Source: Didymodactylos carnosus
Taxonomy: Eukaryota; Rotifera; Eurotatoria; Philodinida; Philodinidae
NCBI GenBank assembly: GCA_905250885.1
Contig: CAJNOQ010000187.1
Span: 1-64,000 of the forward strand
Direction: 5' to 3'
DNA: 64,000 nt
Part shown: piece after piece, positions 25,501 through 39,086 of the stretch
How positions within the stretch are numbered: the first letter of the stretch is position 1
How the letters are laid out: every line of letters begins with the position of its first letter
Translations under genes and position numbers: made by a program
The notes under the pieces: generated by a model
What the model saw: the letters and a program-made list of their open reading frames with translations, nothing else
Told to the model about the DNA's origin: nothing
The model's database searches: none

Positions 25501-28500
25501 CTTGCCACATTAACTATATCAGAATAAAAATGTGTAATAATCTTTATTACATTGATTTTGATATTTTTTTATTCGATCTAGTTGAGAGAAATATGAATAT
25601 TCAATATACAGAAAGTGACTGATTAGAGAACAACAGTATTAATTATCTAAAACATATGATAAAAGATCGCCCTATCACCTGTTAATTTCAACATCCGTTT
25701 CTAATATTTTACTAATATGTCATAGTCACATTGGTTTATGTCTTATTTAAATAGGTTTTCGTTCTTTTTCTTCTTATTCAAAATCATCTATGTTCTTTAA
25801 AAGTCATAGTGAAGTTCTTCTATCTAATCTCTCTATCTATACAACATATAGATCTAATCTTCTCGTCATTCTTCTGTGTATTTTTTTTTTTATCTTATTT
25901 TATAAGAATTGCATGCAAAAAGGTTTTCTCCCTATACATTTTTTTTTCTGTATCGCAAAATTGATGTTATATCAATCTGTAGATAGAGATTCATCATTTT
26001 AGTATAGTCTAGCTTATATATTTTTTTTCTCAGATAGCTCTTAACCAACTTATAATTTCATTTAGAATCACAATTCCGCTTCACTAGAGAAAAACTTCTT
26101 ATATATTCCGATTTTTTGTACATCTATTTGGAGTGTATTCGTCTCACTGACATGTATTTTCTCAAGAGATAGTCGATTTTCATTGGAAAAAAAAAAGAAG
26201 AAAAAAATAAATAAATAAATAAAAACATCGAGTCCCTTGATCGTGATATTTGAGTTTTTTTTTTTTTTTCAATTATAATCTTTCGAGTGATAGTCTTTGT
26301 TTTTGATTGTTAATATTTGAAAACATGATGTGTAGATGTGTAGGTTTTTAAGGATGATTTTCCTTTTCGTTTCGTGTTATACATTCTTCTCTCTAATGTC
26401 TAAGAAATAATTTTTTTTTTCCTTTTTTTTTCTCAAATGTTTTCAACTTGAAGATTGTAACAGTTTCCGTTAACTTGCATGAAGTTCCGATTTATTTTTT
26501 TCATTCGATAACAATGGTAACGACAACTATAGTTTCGAAAACTTATAGATATATATGACCCCAAACCACACACATACATACATATATCTAATCGTTTAGA
26601 TTGATGGAGAGAAAAAGAGAACTAGAAATTAATCTAATTTGATCTTGTACTCGCTCTATCACAGATCAAATCGCACATTCCATATTTTAAAGGAAAAAAT
26701 CAATCATGAAAGTTCATTTTATTAGCCTATTTTCTTTCTCTTCTTTTCGAAAATATAGCTTTCAAGTATAGAAGCGTATAATCCGTATGTTCAAAACATA
26801 CATTTCATTTGATAATTGAAATCTTTTTTTTTTGTTTTATTTTTTTATTTAGAGACGAGTTTCTGTTTTTAATAAACATGAGACAAAATGATTATTGCCT
26901 ACCTGTTCTTGTATTTGATACGTCTAATTGTTCTTGTTTATATACATAATTCTAATTTAAAATTAACAAAATAGATATAAGACATTGTATCTTCTCTTCT
27001 TTATTCTTATTTTAAAATAATTCTCGTGGCGAAAAAAAACATATTTAGTAGATATGTCATTTCTCGTGTAAGCAATAATCTTTAAGGAATGGATTTCCTA
27101 ACAGTTGCTATATGAATAAATATGAAATATCCACCTGATTTTTTCATTATCCATGTTATTAATATTAAAAAAAAAGAAAAATCTGATTTTTTTTTTGCGA
27201 TTTTCTCTGTCTGATAACTTTTCTAAAGTGTACACGTTGGCTCATCTTAATTCATTTTAGTAAAACACCTTTATATAAAACGCAAGATAAATTAGTCTTT
27301 TTTTTATTTCTTCTTTATTCGCCACGGATATCGCGTCTAAATGACTATTATGAACAATCAAAATCTATTATTTTTCATTGTTATTTTCTTGCTTTTTCTC
27401 TCTCTCTCTCTCTTTCTCTATGTAATCCTCCAGATACAATTCTTTTGTGTTTATTTAATAGTGTGACATTTTTTTTCTCAAGTGAATTAATAAGTGTAAA
27501 TCAGTCTGCTTCTTCTTCTCTTTCCTCCTAAATAATTGTAGATGTCTTTTTTTTTGTAAAGAAAATATTAATAAGTGTAAATTAGATTTCTTCTTCTCTT
27601 CTCTTTCACAAAATTATAAATGTCATTGATGTTTGTAACAAAAAGATAATAATTAATTAATTATTCACAGGTGAAACATTTTATTTTCAATAAAAATATT
27701 ATCTTAAAATTTTCGTCTTCTCATCATATACAAAGAAATAGATGTCAACTATAAATTCTATTAAAAAAAAAAATAAAATATAAAATATATTTCGTTTTAA
27801 AATAAAATAGAATCAAAACTACACATTTTTTTTGTGTTCTTAGTTTAATATCTAAAACGGATAAATTCTATATCATGTTCACAAATTACACATGGTATCA
27901 AAATTATTGAACAAAATGATGCTAAATTTAGTTTTTCTTTTTTTCTTAGTTATTGTTTCTCTAATACTCTTATAAATCACACTTTTTCTTCGAAAGTGAA
28001 GTGGTGCGTGTGTACACGAACATGTGTATATTTAGATTCTGTATCATTTTCCATTCTACGGTTGATTTTTCTTTTTTTTTGTAACATTTAATAAATGTCT
28101 TCTAAAAAAAAAAATCCAAAACATCCAACGTCTTCAAATTTGTTGCATTTTTCTCACTCTCTCTATTTATGCTTCGTTGATTCTTTTTTTTTTTTTGATT
28201 TTTGAAATCGGTATTCTTTTGTTTAAAATAAATTGTGTCACAACTCGACGATTAAATATCAGAGTTTTAAACATTTTTTCACAAGTCTTGAAATGCATCA
28301 ATAAAATGAATATCGTAGTTTTTTTTTGTTTAAAAATTTGTACAAATTGATTGAGACTGATTTTAAAATTTCATTTCTATTTTGTTGATCTTTGTATGGA
28401 AAAAAATTGACTTTAATTTTGCGTTTTTAACAACAATCATAAGGGTAGCTACAAGTAACTGTATTGAAATCTAAATAAATGCTTCGAACAATTTGTAAAT

Positions 28501-30812
28501 ATAGATATCTAGTTTTAATACAATTCAAACTTAATTTTTTCAAGCATCAAGTCTGAGAAAGCTGTACAAATCTATTTTAACGTCCTATGACTCTTAAAGG
28601 AGAAAAATAATCTAGATATTAGTTAAAAATTTGGGTTTTTCCAAAAACATCACCTTCTTAGTATATACACACAACGAAAGTCTTTAAACTCTAGAAAATA
28701 TTTTACCTTTCCTTTTACTGATCACATAGACGCGAGAAGAAAATCGTTGATCCTGAAATATTTTCTTTTTTTTTTATTTTTATTTCTTCAGTGTGTATAT
28801 ATGATGAAATTCTCTTTTCTTTACATCTTACTGCTATGATTTGAAGTCTTTCTTTCTCTCTACAGGTTTTTCCCGAACGTCATTCTTCATACCGTAGGCT
28901 TGTTTTTAGGTATGATAAGGAAATTTAATTAGACAAAAAAGAAATTGGAGATTTCATGAAGATACTAAAATAAGAAAGAGAGGGAGAGAAAAGAGAAGAA
29001 AAATAGATCAAAGACAATTTCGATTATGCTCGGATATTATTTGATAATCTCTTACCAGTTATATGCCCGACCTTTTCAAAAATATGTACAAACATGCATT
29101 AAATCCTGACTATTTTAATAACAGATCAACTATATTAAAAATATATTATTGCTTTTTTTTCTAGGTATTTATTATGTAAGTATGTATCCAGGTTATTTAG
29201 AATAATCTTAGTGAATATTTTCATTTTCTAACGATATAAAAAAAAAAAGGTCCATTAGTAACCTGTAAACATTTCCCTTAAGATAACATTAATAGGCTGT
29301 TTTTTAATTGTAAAAAGAGATCAGTTAACGAAATGTTTACGGATTGTTTCAATTAACCTAAGTATTGTTATTGTCTAATACAGACGACGACATGCAATTA
29401 AACCTGCATGATTTCCGTTTTCAATAAATATTTTTTTTGTTAATAAAAAACTTCTTCGTGTGTAAATCAACAAGATACATTGTACATAAAATATATATTC
29501 AACGAGTGCATATTCTTTTTCAGTCAAAAAAACTATAATTTGCTCTAAGCTAAGTAAAGTAACAAACGAACAATCACTACCACTATAATGATATTCGATC
29601 TTGTCTATCTATAGCACAGAAACGCATAAAATGATAAAGATGCACATATATAAGAAGACAGAGAATTTTAATGACATTCATCGACAAATATAAATGTAAG
29701 ATTAGCACTAGAAAATAAAAATATACACTAAAATTTGACATTGTAATATTTTAAATTTAGCTTACTAAATTTAGTTCAAAATTTGTGTCAACTGTTAAAA
29801 TAATATAGTTTATCATTGGTATTATAATTATTATGATATGTAAGAACATTAACATTGTTCTTCAATTCTAATACCAAACACATTATTATTATTTTCATTT
29901 TTTTTTTTTTTTTTTGTTTTTTTCTTCGCTCGTTTTTCTTTTATATTCGATAATCTTTTTGCGATATATGCCAATAGAGATGTTTATTAAAAAATAAAAT
30001 TACTCATATATTTTTTAGCTGTAATACATACGTATGTCAACATAAGAAAAGATCAAACATATGTCAACAGACATTTTTTTGTCGACAGACAAACAAATTA
30101 TTATTATATAGTGTTATTACACGCTTTATTTTTTGCCTAATGATATCATTAAATTAGCTGTTAACTGTAATTAAATATTACATCTTTGACACGTATCGAT
30201 TAAAAATGAATACTTAACGATAATAATCAATAACAGATATTTTGTTTCAAAAAAACAATAACGATTTTTAAGGTCAAATAACGTAATGATATTTATTTTA
30301 TACTCACCATTATTCACTTCTATTACATAGAGCAGATATTTCTATTATAGTGTCCTGTGGTGGTGAATATAGACTCAGTCTATTAGTATGTGTTTTAAAT
30401 TAGAATAACAATTTATCTTTCATTAATGATCATCATGCAAACCAGAAATTATTAAGTCATATCCAAGATTCGTTTATTTATATCTTCATCGATAACTATA
30501 TGAGTGACTAAATTATTTTTACAATTCAACATTATGAATTGAGTATAAATAAATCTATCACTTTTTAACAGTTTGGTATTGATATTTTTTTGATTTTTTT
30601 CTATAAGTTCTGCATCAAAGATTACGGATATTAATCAAAGTTAGAGTTTATTAATCTAAATCATTTCGTAACTGAAATTTAGCCAAAATCAATTTCATAG
30701 AGAGGTACACCATCTATCAAAACTATGACTAGTGTCAATTCACTATTTTTTTTTAAAGAAACCATTAACCTGTTGACTAAAAAGCTCTTTTCTTTTTTGA
30801 TTTTTTAAACTT
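22597..30812. other. Gene-poor AT-rich tract
   Basis: About 8.2 kb dominated by A/T runs and microsatellites: (TTC)n near 24268-24292, (AT)n near 24625-24641 and 24788-24802, (GA)n near 24680-24700, (CT)n near 27400-27414. Open frames in it are short and made of Phe, Lys, Ile and Leu runs. I see no gene, no RNA gene and no clear mobile element. Confidence 0.5.
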
Positions 30813-30821
30813 TAATTCTCA

Positions 30822-30986
30822 TCTCTTCAGTCCAATGGGCCATTGAAATCAGATTACCTCATTGCATCTATGCCTCAAGGTACCGAGACAATGAGCATGA
30901 GATAGCTTGTCTAAGATTATAACGTGACCGCTCTTGTCAGAATTCGAACTCCGTATCTTGTCTGCCTACTAACTGACTGAGCCAAA
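30822..30986 (-). mobile_element. tRNA-derived SINE with 9-bp target duplication
   Basis: On the minus strand the head reads GGCTCAGTCAGTTAG (A-box-like) and, some 30 nt on, GAGTTCGAATTC (B-box-like), the internal RNA polymerase III promoter of a tRNA. A body of about 110 bp unrelated to tRNA follows. AATTCTCAT lies at both borders (30813-30821 and 30987-30995). Total 165 bp. Family not recognised. Confidence 0.7.
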
Positions 30987-30995
30987 AATTCTCAT

Positions 30996-33896
30996 TTTTT
31001 AAATCAAAATAAAATTGCATAAAATGACGGAATTTTAACGATAAAACTTTTTACAATTGAAGTAAGAAATCATTAATAAATTAACACCATGTGTGTATAA
31101 TTATTGAATATTCAGCTCACAGAAGTGTCCGTATGATCTAGGAAAATTTCTAGGAGTAAATTAATTTAAAAGACGTAAATATCTTAGCGAATATTAAAAA
31201 ACTGTAACTTACTTCTGATATACACATAACTTATTTAAGAAATATTAGTTCTCAAAATCGAACTCTTTAAAAATGAAATTTTCTTTATTTAATTCATAAT
31301 GATCGAAATTGAGTCGAGCTATTTTATTATCTAAATAATTTTATCATAACTACTATATAAACGAACTATTGGATTATAAAAGATGGAAAAAATCTTGGAA
31401 ATTGTCTCATCATAAACTATAAAAAGAATATATAATCAGTTTCGTATAATAGTAAATGACTAAAGTATTTTATTATTAGTTTAAACAAATTTTTCACTAA
31501 AACGTAAATACTTTTCCTTCCTGTCAATCAAATTTTTCATGATAATTTATCTATTCCAATTTTAAATATTATTTTCTTTTTAACAAGATTATTCTATATA
31601 AAGGATAAAAATAGCAAACAATTTTCTTTTATTGTTGAAATATTTCACTATTACTCATATGATGTAACATATTACTTTCAGAACGTAAACGTATTTCCTA
31701 ATTCTACATATCTTTTGTTCAAAAAAATGACAATATTTTATTATTCCGGAAATATATCCATTAATTCTATTTTTTTTAAAGATAAAAGCTTCATAACTGT
31801 ATATTATAATAAATAAATAATAATATAAATACATACATACGTTTTCTTTGTTTTTATTGACGTGGTTATATAATTTCAACATTTTACAAACAATAATAAA
31901 AGTTAATTAAAATTTTTTTTGTTTTTGTTTATGAATAATTTCATTTCTAAAAAATTTGAGAATCTCAATTTGATAAAATATTAAAGAAATTTTTTTCATG
32001 ATTTGATTTTATTGAGAAAACTTCAATCATTAAAAAATCGATAAAAATTGAAGATTAACTTGAGCAAAATACGAAACATTGAACAAAATCACGAATAGAC
32101 TCAATAAGAATTTGAAGCTAAACAAAATCAATAAAAAATCGACTAACTATACTGCAAATTAATAAATATGAGATTGTTAAAAAATAAAATAAGTTCTTTC
32201 TTTTTATAAAAATATTTATCCACTATAAATTTTAAATGTTAAAAAATATCGCTTTCAGACAATTATTTTAAAATGATATAAAACTGAACTGAAAATACAA
32301 ATATAGATTGGTGTCAAGATTGAAAACATTTTATTTTTCTTGCGTAACAGATTTAACCGCATGTAACAAAAAATTAAAATTGATATTGATATTAAGAGGC
32401 TTCGAGACAATTTCAATGAAAAAACAGTTTTTTAACATTGGTAGTAAGAAATTTATTTTCTTAATACAAATTTTCATCAAGCAAGGTAAAAAGAAACTTT
32501 TTTTTTTTTTGATTTTTTTTTAATTAATTATATAGGTATTCACGCCGATAAACAATCAATTCAATATAAGAAATAAAATTACTTAAGGTGCCGGAAATTC
32601 AAAATTCAAGCAAGACTTTTTTTTTGTTTTCGTTTATTTATAGATAATTGGATAGAGTACATCGAGTTGACTAAGAAAAAGTAGTTTTTCATTTTTGTAC
32701 AAGATTTTTTAAGGAAGAAAAATTGAAAAAATTCGAAGGATCTAAAATTTCGAATAATTCTTCAATTTCAAAAAATAAACTCAAACGTTTTTCTACTTTG
32801 TTCTTCTAACTGTCGAAAGTATTTTTTCCATATTCAACATCAAAAACTGAGTATGAAAATGATGTTTGATCGAGATTGAAGTCAAAAGTCTATGCAGTAT
32901 CAACGTCTTGGACTCCTGCTGCGAAAAGTTCATAAGCAACAATTTACAAACCTATTTAGGTTTTTTTGTGAAGAGATGAGCCCGATTGTTTTACTTTATT
33001 AGAACCACCATTAAACGAGCTTTAAAAGTATAGATTGTTTGTGTTTTTTCATTTTGCTTTGTCACAGAGAAAACGTACTCAAACTCGATGCGTTCTATCC
33101 AACCATGTATAAATAAACGAAACCAAAAATGCCTTACACGAACTTTGAGTTTCCAGCATCTTAAGAGTAAATCTCGTCAAGTGATATTATAGATAACTTT
33201 TGATGTCGATCACGAATTTGCTATTGGTTGGTGCTCATAGACTCTTCTTTGATAAGCGAACAGATATCCGATCTCTAGGAAAACCTATTCACTTGTAGAG
33301 GTTCGTCCTTTAACTGGAAATAAAATAAGAAATTCTCACTTAAAAATGTTCCGTATTCTCTTAGTGCAAATATTGATATGCCTTTCTGTCAATGGTAAAA
33401 TGAACACTGACAAAATGGGAATTTGCAATTGAATTGTTCCGTATCCTCATTCAAAATATCAATTCTCTCTCATTTCACAATAAATATTTCAATTTGAACT
33501 AGAACATAGATGATTATAACCGTCAGTATTCGTCCGTATGTTTCTATCTGTTCGGTAAAAATTTCCTTGTTTTAATTTCAACTCTGACTCTGAAAAAACT
33601 ATAGGAACAACAAAAGTAAAGAAGTAAAACTATTTTTAGGGTGCTATATGTATCTTGCAGTGAAAACTGAAATTCAAAGGAATTAACTGAAGTTTTAACA
33701 TGTCCTGGAGGAATATTAAATAACCGTCTATTCTAATTGTTCCTAGAGTAAATCAAAATTCTAATTTCTCCTATAAGGCAATTGTATATTCTCCTAGATG
33801 GAAATGTAAGACATTTATTACTAAATATAGACAAACATTAGAGTTTGCACTTTTTTTACACATTAGAAAAAAACTAAATAAGGAATATATGCATAT
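30996..33896. other. Spacer without recognised features
   Basis: AT-rich. Frames near 31655-31882 (-) and 32308-32523 (+) are short and of low-complexity composition. I see nothing to annotate. Confidence 0.4.
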
Positions 33897-34010
33897 ATTT
33901 CTGTTCTCTTTCTTTTCTATTGACGCGCTGAGACGAAAAAATGTCCACACACGAGTTATCTTATGTAAAATAAGATATCGCCTTATTTGCTAGATTCTTA
34001 CTGTTCTTTG
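33897..34010. mobile_element. Second copy of the MITE family seen at 3929-4054
   Basis: TCTATTGACGCGCTGAGACG and TTATTTGCTAGATTC match the interior and right end of the 3929-4054 element with scattered differences. The left end is not clear. Confidence 0.55.
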
Positions 34011-34018
34011 TTCGTCAG

Positions 34019-34440
34019 TCACCATTGTTTTGTAGAATATTGACTTTTACAATTACACATTTCTACGACTGTACCAATTGAAACATAATTCTTGCATGAT
34101 TGAATGAAGGTCATAGTTTGTAGTGTGGATAAATCAAAATCATACAAATCAGCAAAATTACATTTTGATAAATCTAATAAATCTGTCGACTTATATAATG
34201 TTGACAACATGCATGTTATCGTACATAATCGATACATAATTGCATTATTTGATGATATTGGAGTACAACTAACTTTACACGATAAAATTTGAGCACTTGC
34301 ATTTCTACGATCAATTTTATCTATTTTTAGTTCAACGATATCCCCCACAATATAAGTTAGGCATTGTGCATCATCTTCGTATATTTTCTAATATTTGGCT
34401 ATTGTTTTCAAATACATTTTCTTCTGCTTCATCATTGATA
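34019..34440 (-). mobile_element. Broken relic of an integrase-type element (C-terminal part)
   Basis: A minus-strand coding-like stretch reads VGDIVELKIDKIDRRNASAQ, then cysteine-bearing segments and ends in MCNCKSQYSTKQW. The VGDIVxxxIxxIDR pattern and the final cysteine-rich tail recall the C-termini of integrase-bearing elements of the Ginger/KRBA2 type. It is a fossil: only a C-terminal piece remains and it is broken. The family is uncertain, and a decayed host gene is possible. Confidence 0.35.
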
Positions 34441-34482
34441 CGTTTATATATACTGGATGATCTAGAAACATTACAATTAATG

Positions 34483-35365
34483 GTTTGGACTCAACTAGGA
34501 TACAATCCATATTTTAATCAAGTATATCAGTTGAGAATATCTCAGTTAAGAAATCAATATTTCTGCGAAAATATTCGTTTCTTAACTGAGATACATTTTA
34601 TAAAATATGGACTTCACCCATTTCTCAACTGAGATACAATTTTGATACATGCCTTGAAACGTGCAATTGTGCAAGAGTGCAGTGTGCTAAGGTCTATTAT
34701 TCAGTAGTGAATGAAATGAAATTAAGTATATGATGTACCTCTATTGACTATCTGAGGAATTATTGCCATAATACATGGTCAAATATTGTATATTTTTATG
34801 TCTATAGATACCACTTAACACGTTATTCTGTCGTTTTTTAAAACAATTGAATAAGAACAATCATTTACTGTACAAACCCATCTTTCACTTCCATTTCTAT
34901 TCGTACGTTGGTGACGAAAATAATTTTCTTGAAACAATATGGGAGGAGCGCGCTACTTTGAGTTTCTTTTCAAACAAAATCCATTTCTTTTTGAAATATG
35001 TTTTATCACTACTTATAATGCCCGGTTAAGATCGAAATATCGTGAATAAAATAAGAAAATCACAATCTCAGTAAAATAAGAAATCGCATTTTACTCGGCT
35101 GTTATAATTCTCGAAATTTGTTTGAAAAGTGTACCCGTTATTTCGTCTAATATTAATTTGTCTTATGACTGTTTTACACTTATATAACTATTGAATAATA
35201 GGCTCCAGTACAGTCCACAATAGTACGTGTCAACGCACGCATCAAAATTGTATCACAGTTGAGAAACAAATATTTTCTCAGAAATATTGGTTTCTCAACT
35301 GAGTTATTCTCAACTGGAATACTTGATTAAAATATGGATTGTATCTTAGTTGAGACGTTACGAAT
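34483..35365. mobile_element. Element with long (about 200-bp) terminal inverted repeats
   Basis: The sequence from 34483 to about 34710 recurs inverted at about 35190-35365. Outer ends read CTCAACTAGGATACAATCCA and CTCAACTAAGATACAATCCA. Each arm holds a smaller palindrome (CTCAGTTAAGAAAT and its complement). The middle, about 480 bp, shows no gene. Several small indels separate the arms, so it is not young. Confidence 0.65.
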
Positions 35366-35691
35366 TCAATATCATTTGAATCTGCAAGCTAACTACAATT
35401 AATATTAGCTAATAGAGTTTATACTGAAAAATCGAGTGAAAGTCGTAGAGACTGTGGTCTATGTGTTGTTAATTTCATATTCTGTGGTGATGCATCCGCA
35501 CTGTAAATTTTTAATCTCCTCGAATTGAAAGACGTTGTTTTTTATCATTTCTTTCAGAAGAATGCAAAATTCCACTTTAGGAGAAGTTGAAATAGGCAGA
35601 CATGTTAGAATTTTAATTACAATATTTACATGACATAGTGGAACGCAAGATAGAAATATTGGGGAGAAAGAAATCGCTGATATATACGTTT

Positions 35692-36099
35692 TAGGTATGC
35701 ACCAGTTTTTAACTGGTGTTGGGACATCCGGGAGAATTGCTATACGTCAGTTAGCACGATTCTCGCAGAGCTGTGAAACATCTCGTTTTGTAGAAAAATG
35801 TTTGTTCTAAAAAGTGCATTTGTTAAAATAATTCCAGAATCATTTCTAAAAAAACTCAAAGAATTCAAAAATCACGAAAAAAAAACTGTTCGAGCAGTTG
35901 TTTTTCGTGATTTCGTACATTTTAGAATGCTCTAGGTTTTCTTAGAAATGATTCTGAAATTATGTTAACAAATGCATTTTTTAGAGCAAACATTTTTCTA
36001 CAAAATGAGATGTTTCACAGCTCTGCGAGAATCGTGCTAACTGACGTATAGCAATTCTCCCGGATGCCCCAACACCAGTTAAAAACTGGTGCTTGCCTA
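35692..36099. mobile_element. hAT-type foldback MITE with 8-bp target duplication
   Basis: A 408-bp near-perfect foldback. Ends are TAGGTATGCACCAGTTTTTA and the complement of TAGGCAAGCACCAGTTTTTA. ATACGTTT lies at both borders (35684-35691 and 36100-36107), the 8-bp duplication typical of hAT. Arms differ at few positions, so the insertion is fairly recent. A decayed relative lies at about 46820-47045. Confidence 0.85.
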
Positions 36100-36373
36100 A
36101 TACGTTTGCGTCTTCTTCACTCGTTCCACTTTCTCTATTTTGCAATATAAAAGATATACAGTGAGGCTGATCTTAACTTCCTGTTCTCTCTGTCCTAAAA
36201 AACTTTCTGTTTAGTTTTGAGACTTTATACACTGTATGATCTATCATCAATATAAACATCAAGTACCTTTGTCTTCTTGTACGTTATCGGCCGTCTGTAA
36301 AATATTGGAAACAAGAATGAAAACTGTGGTTGATATACCAGTCTTCGTCTGCTTCTTTATCCGCCCTACTCTA

Positions 36374-36978
36374 TACTGTAAAAAAACAAATGTTCTGACG
36401 GGGAACGTTCTTAAGTGCCCTCTCGCTTTTTCGACGAAAACTAGTGGGCTATAGGTTATCGATGATGCTGATTCTGAATATGAATATGAGAGCTGCTCTT
36501 AGAGCTTCGAAGACCCGGTTTTCTGGAAAACAACCAAAGCTTTTCTTAATGAGCCATGCTTGTAGCACGCATGTTTCTGATTAAAATGAGACATCTTTCA
36601 ACTCTACATGACCTTTTTTTGCAAAGTCATAGAATTTACAAGCAAAGCCCTAAATTAATTTCTTCTTATTTCTGTAGCTTTGAGCTGACAATGAACATTC
36701 AGGGTTTTTCTTGTAAATTCTATAACTTTGCAAAGAAAGGTCATGTAAAGTTGGGAGAGATCTCATTTTAATCAGAAATATGCGTGCTACAAGCATGGCT
36801 CATTAAGAAAAGCTTTGAGTGTTTTCCAGAAAACCGGGTCTTCGAAGCTCTAAGAGCAGCTCTCATATTCATATTCGGAATCAGCATCATCGATAGCCTA
36901 TAATCCACTAGTTTTCGTTGAAAAAGCGAGAGGGTACTTAAGAACGTTCCCTCGTAAGATACTTGGTTTTTTGCAGTG
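36374..36978. mobile_element. 605-bp foldback MITE with TA borders
   Basis: Nearly the whole element pairs with itself; the arms span about 250 bp each. Ends are TACTGTAAAAAAACAAAT on the left and CACTGCAAAAAACCAAGT read from the right. TA stands at 36372-36373 and 36979-36980, as expected for a Tc1/mariner-type target. Apparent frames inside are shadows of the palindrome. Confidence 0.8.
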
Positions 36979-37889
36979 TATGTACATGCATTACTGTAAA
37001 AGATAATGTTACTCTTTTACTTTTTTATTCATCTAATTTTTCTGTTTTACTTTCATTACTGCTCTTAGAATTTTCATCCGCTTGAAACTGCCATGATAAT
37101 CTTCGGCCAAACAAATCACAGGCTAATGATAATAGTGCTTTTTGATAAATTTCATTTACTTAACGTTTTTGAATCGAATTCTAGCTTGAGAAAAAGTGAA
37201 AATATTTAGTTTCAATCAATTTTGACACACTTTTAATATAGGTATTTTCTCCTTATCTATTATCTTTATAATATGGAAAGCTTTACTTCTTATTTTGTTC
37301 ATCAGTGAATTAGCTTATAATATATGTGTAAAATAAAACTTTTCTAATCCAGCTAATGCTGAAAGAAAAGAACTCTTAAATTTAGCAGACGCCATAGAAA
37401 AAAAGCTTAACAAAAAAATCATGCATTTAGTTTGCTGATTATTTATCTTTGTTTAATACTACAAGATCTCTTACTGCGGTATTATGGGAAAGAAGTTTGA
37501 TAACTCCATTTCTCAAATTTTGTCTGACTTATGTAGGTGTCGAAAATACTGAAATTGCTTCACTTTTACGAAATTGTTAATAATCATTTTAATCTTTCTA
37601 ATATTCAGCTAAAATACTTTTTGCCTTTCTGACAAATTTGAGTAGTTTGTGTCTTGGGAGTTTTGCATATACACAGCATTGTACGCTTGTTTCTTTCTAC
37701 CGAACGGTAGTAAAATAGAGTGGGCTTGCTTTAGTGTGTTGTTAAAGCTTCAAGCAAAGGAAGAATATTATAAACATTGACATACTACTGAACACAATAG
37801 TCACGTCACCACTTCAACGGGTAGGTAATTAATTCGCATTTTGTTAAATATGCATAGCTGAGACCTCGTTTATATCGCCTCTAACCAGC
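36979..37889. other. Spacer before the LINE
   Basis: AT-rich; no gene seen. It may include eroded 5' LINE sequence that I cannot recognise. Confidence 0.35.
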
Positions 37890-38711
37890 AGTCTTAGATA
37901 GTCTCCGATAGTAATGTCTGAATTCACACTAAACGTGTCAGAAGTGTGTGACATTCCAATACAGTTAAATGTCAATAAAGCAATTTCTCTGGGTACTTCT
38001 AACATAATGCTTAGGGATCCGACAGAGATTATTTGTTTAATGATTCTTTATCGGAAAGGGAATTTTCTACGGTTTGAAAACTTGGCCATATTCTTGCACT
38101 ATTCAAACCTGGTGAGTCACAAAATTGTGGCAACTATCGGTACAGCGTTCTTCTCCCTGCTATGTCTAAAGTTTTCGAACAGGCAATTTACAGGCACGTG
38201 TTTGGATTTTTAAGACCTATCAATCTCATTTGTAAAGAACAGTCAGGGTTTCTTCCCAATGAATCGTAGGAAAGTCAACTGATTGCTATAGTTGATTATA
38301 TTGTCAACAGTTGACGGAGTTACTTCAGACGCATCTTTGGTTTCGTGTGGTATACCTCAGGAGCCATTATTATTTTTACTATTTATTGATCATTTACCAC
38401 TGTTATTGAAATTCACCTACAAGCTCTTTGCGGACGATGTGTCATTATATGTGAGGTGCGATGATTTAAATGATGCTGTGCACACATTGAACGATGACCT
38501 AGATAAAAATTTATCAATGATCCAAAACATGGGGTTTAACTTTATTCAGGAGCCGAGACAGGCAAGTCCGGTATTTTTTCAGCTCCAGTCCGTGTGAAAA
38601 GTCCGTCAGTCCGGACTTGAACTTCTCCATCACTGTTCAGAAGTTTTTATGATATTTTCCTGTGATAGTACCTGAAGTGCTCTACATCCAATCCTTATTG
38701 CTAATACTCCT

Positions 38712-38833
38712 CACTCTAAAAAGAAATGTGACTTAGGATCAAATTAAGTCGCATTAATATCTCTTATTTTCACAGAGTAAGGCACATTAATGCGACTTAA
38801 TTGATCCTAAGTCGCATGGCGTTTTTTAGAGTG
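38712..38833. mobile_element. MITE of the CACTCTAAAAA family inside the LINE
   Basis: A 122-bp palindrome with ends CACTCTAAAAAGAAATG and its imperfect complement; arms contain CTTAGGATCAAATTAAGTCG. A shorter member lies at 56388-56476. It splits the LINE between the RT core and the thumb. Confidence 0.8.
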
Positions 38834-39086
38834 CTTTGTCTATAAACACGTCCATTTGGGACTGACTTTGATACCAATACTTGAATGGAAATCTCATATA
38901 GATGATCTTTGTACAAAATTATCGTGTATAGTTGGCCCAATGGAATTCCTAAGAAGACGTGTTTCTCGACAGACTCTTGACTCTGTATATCGTGCCTTTG
39001 TTATGAATATGCTGAACTATTACATCGTGTTTTACGGCGGTACTGAACTGCGTAACATTGATCGACCAAACCAATTCAGTACTATG

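Noticed and set aside
36556-36771. Open frame of 71 codons
   Set aside because: It lies within a foldback element; its mirror on the other arm shows that it reflects palindrome structure, not coding.
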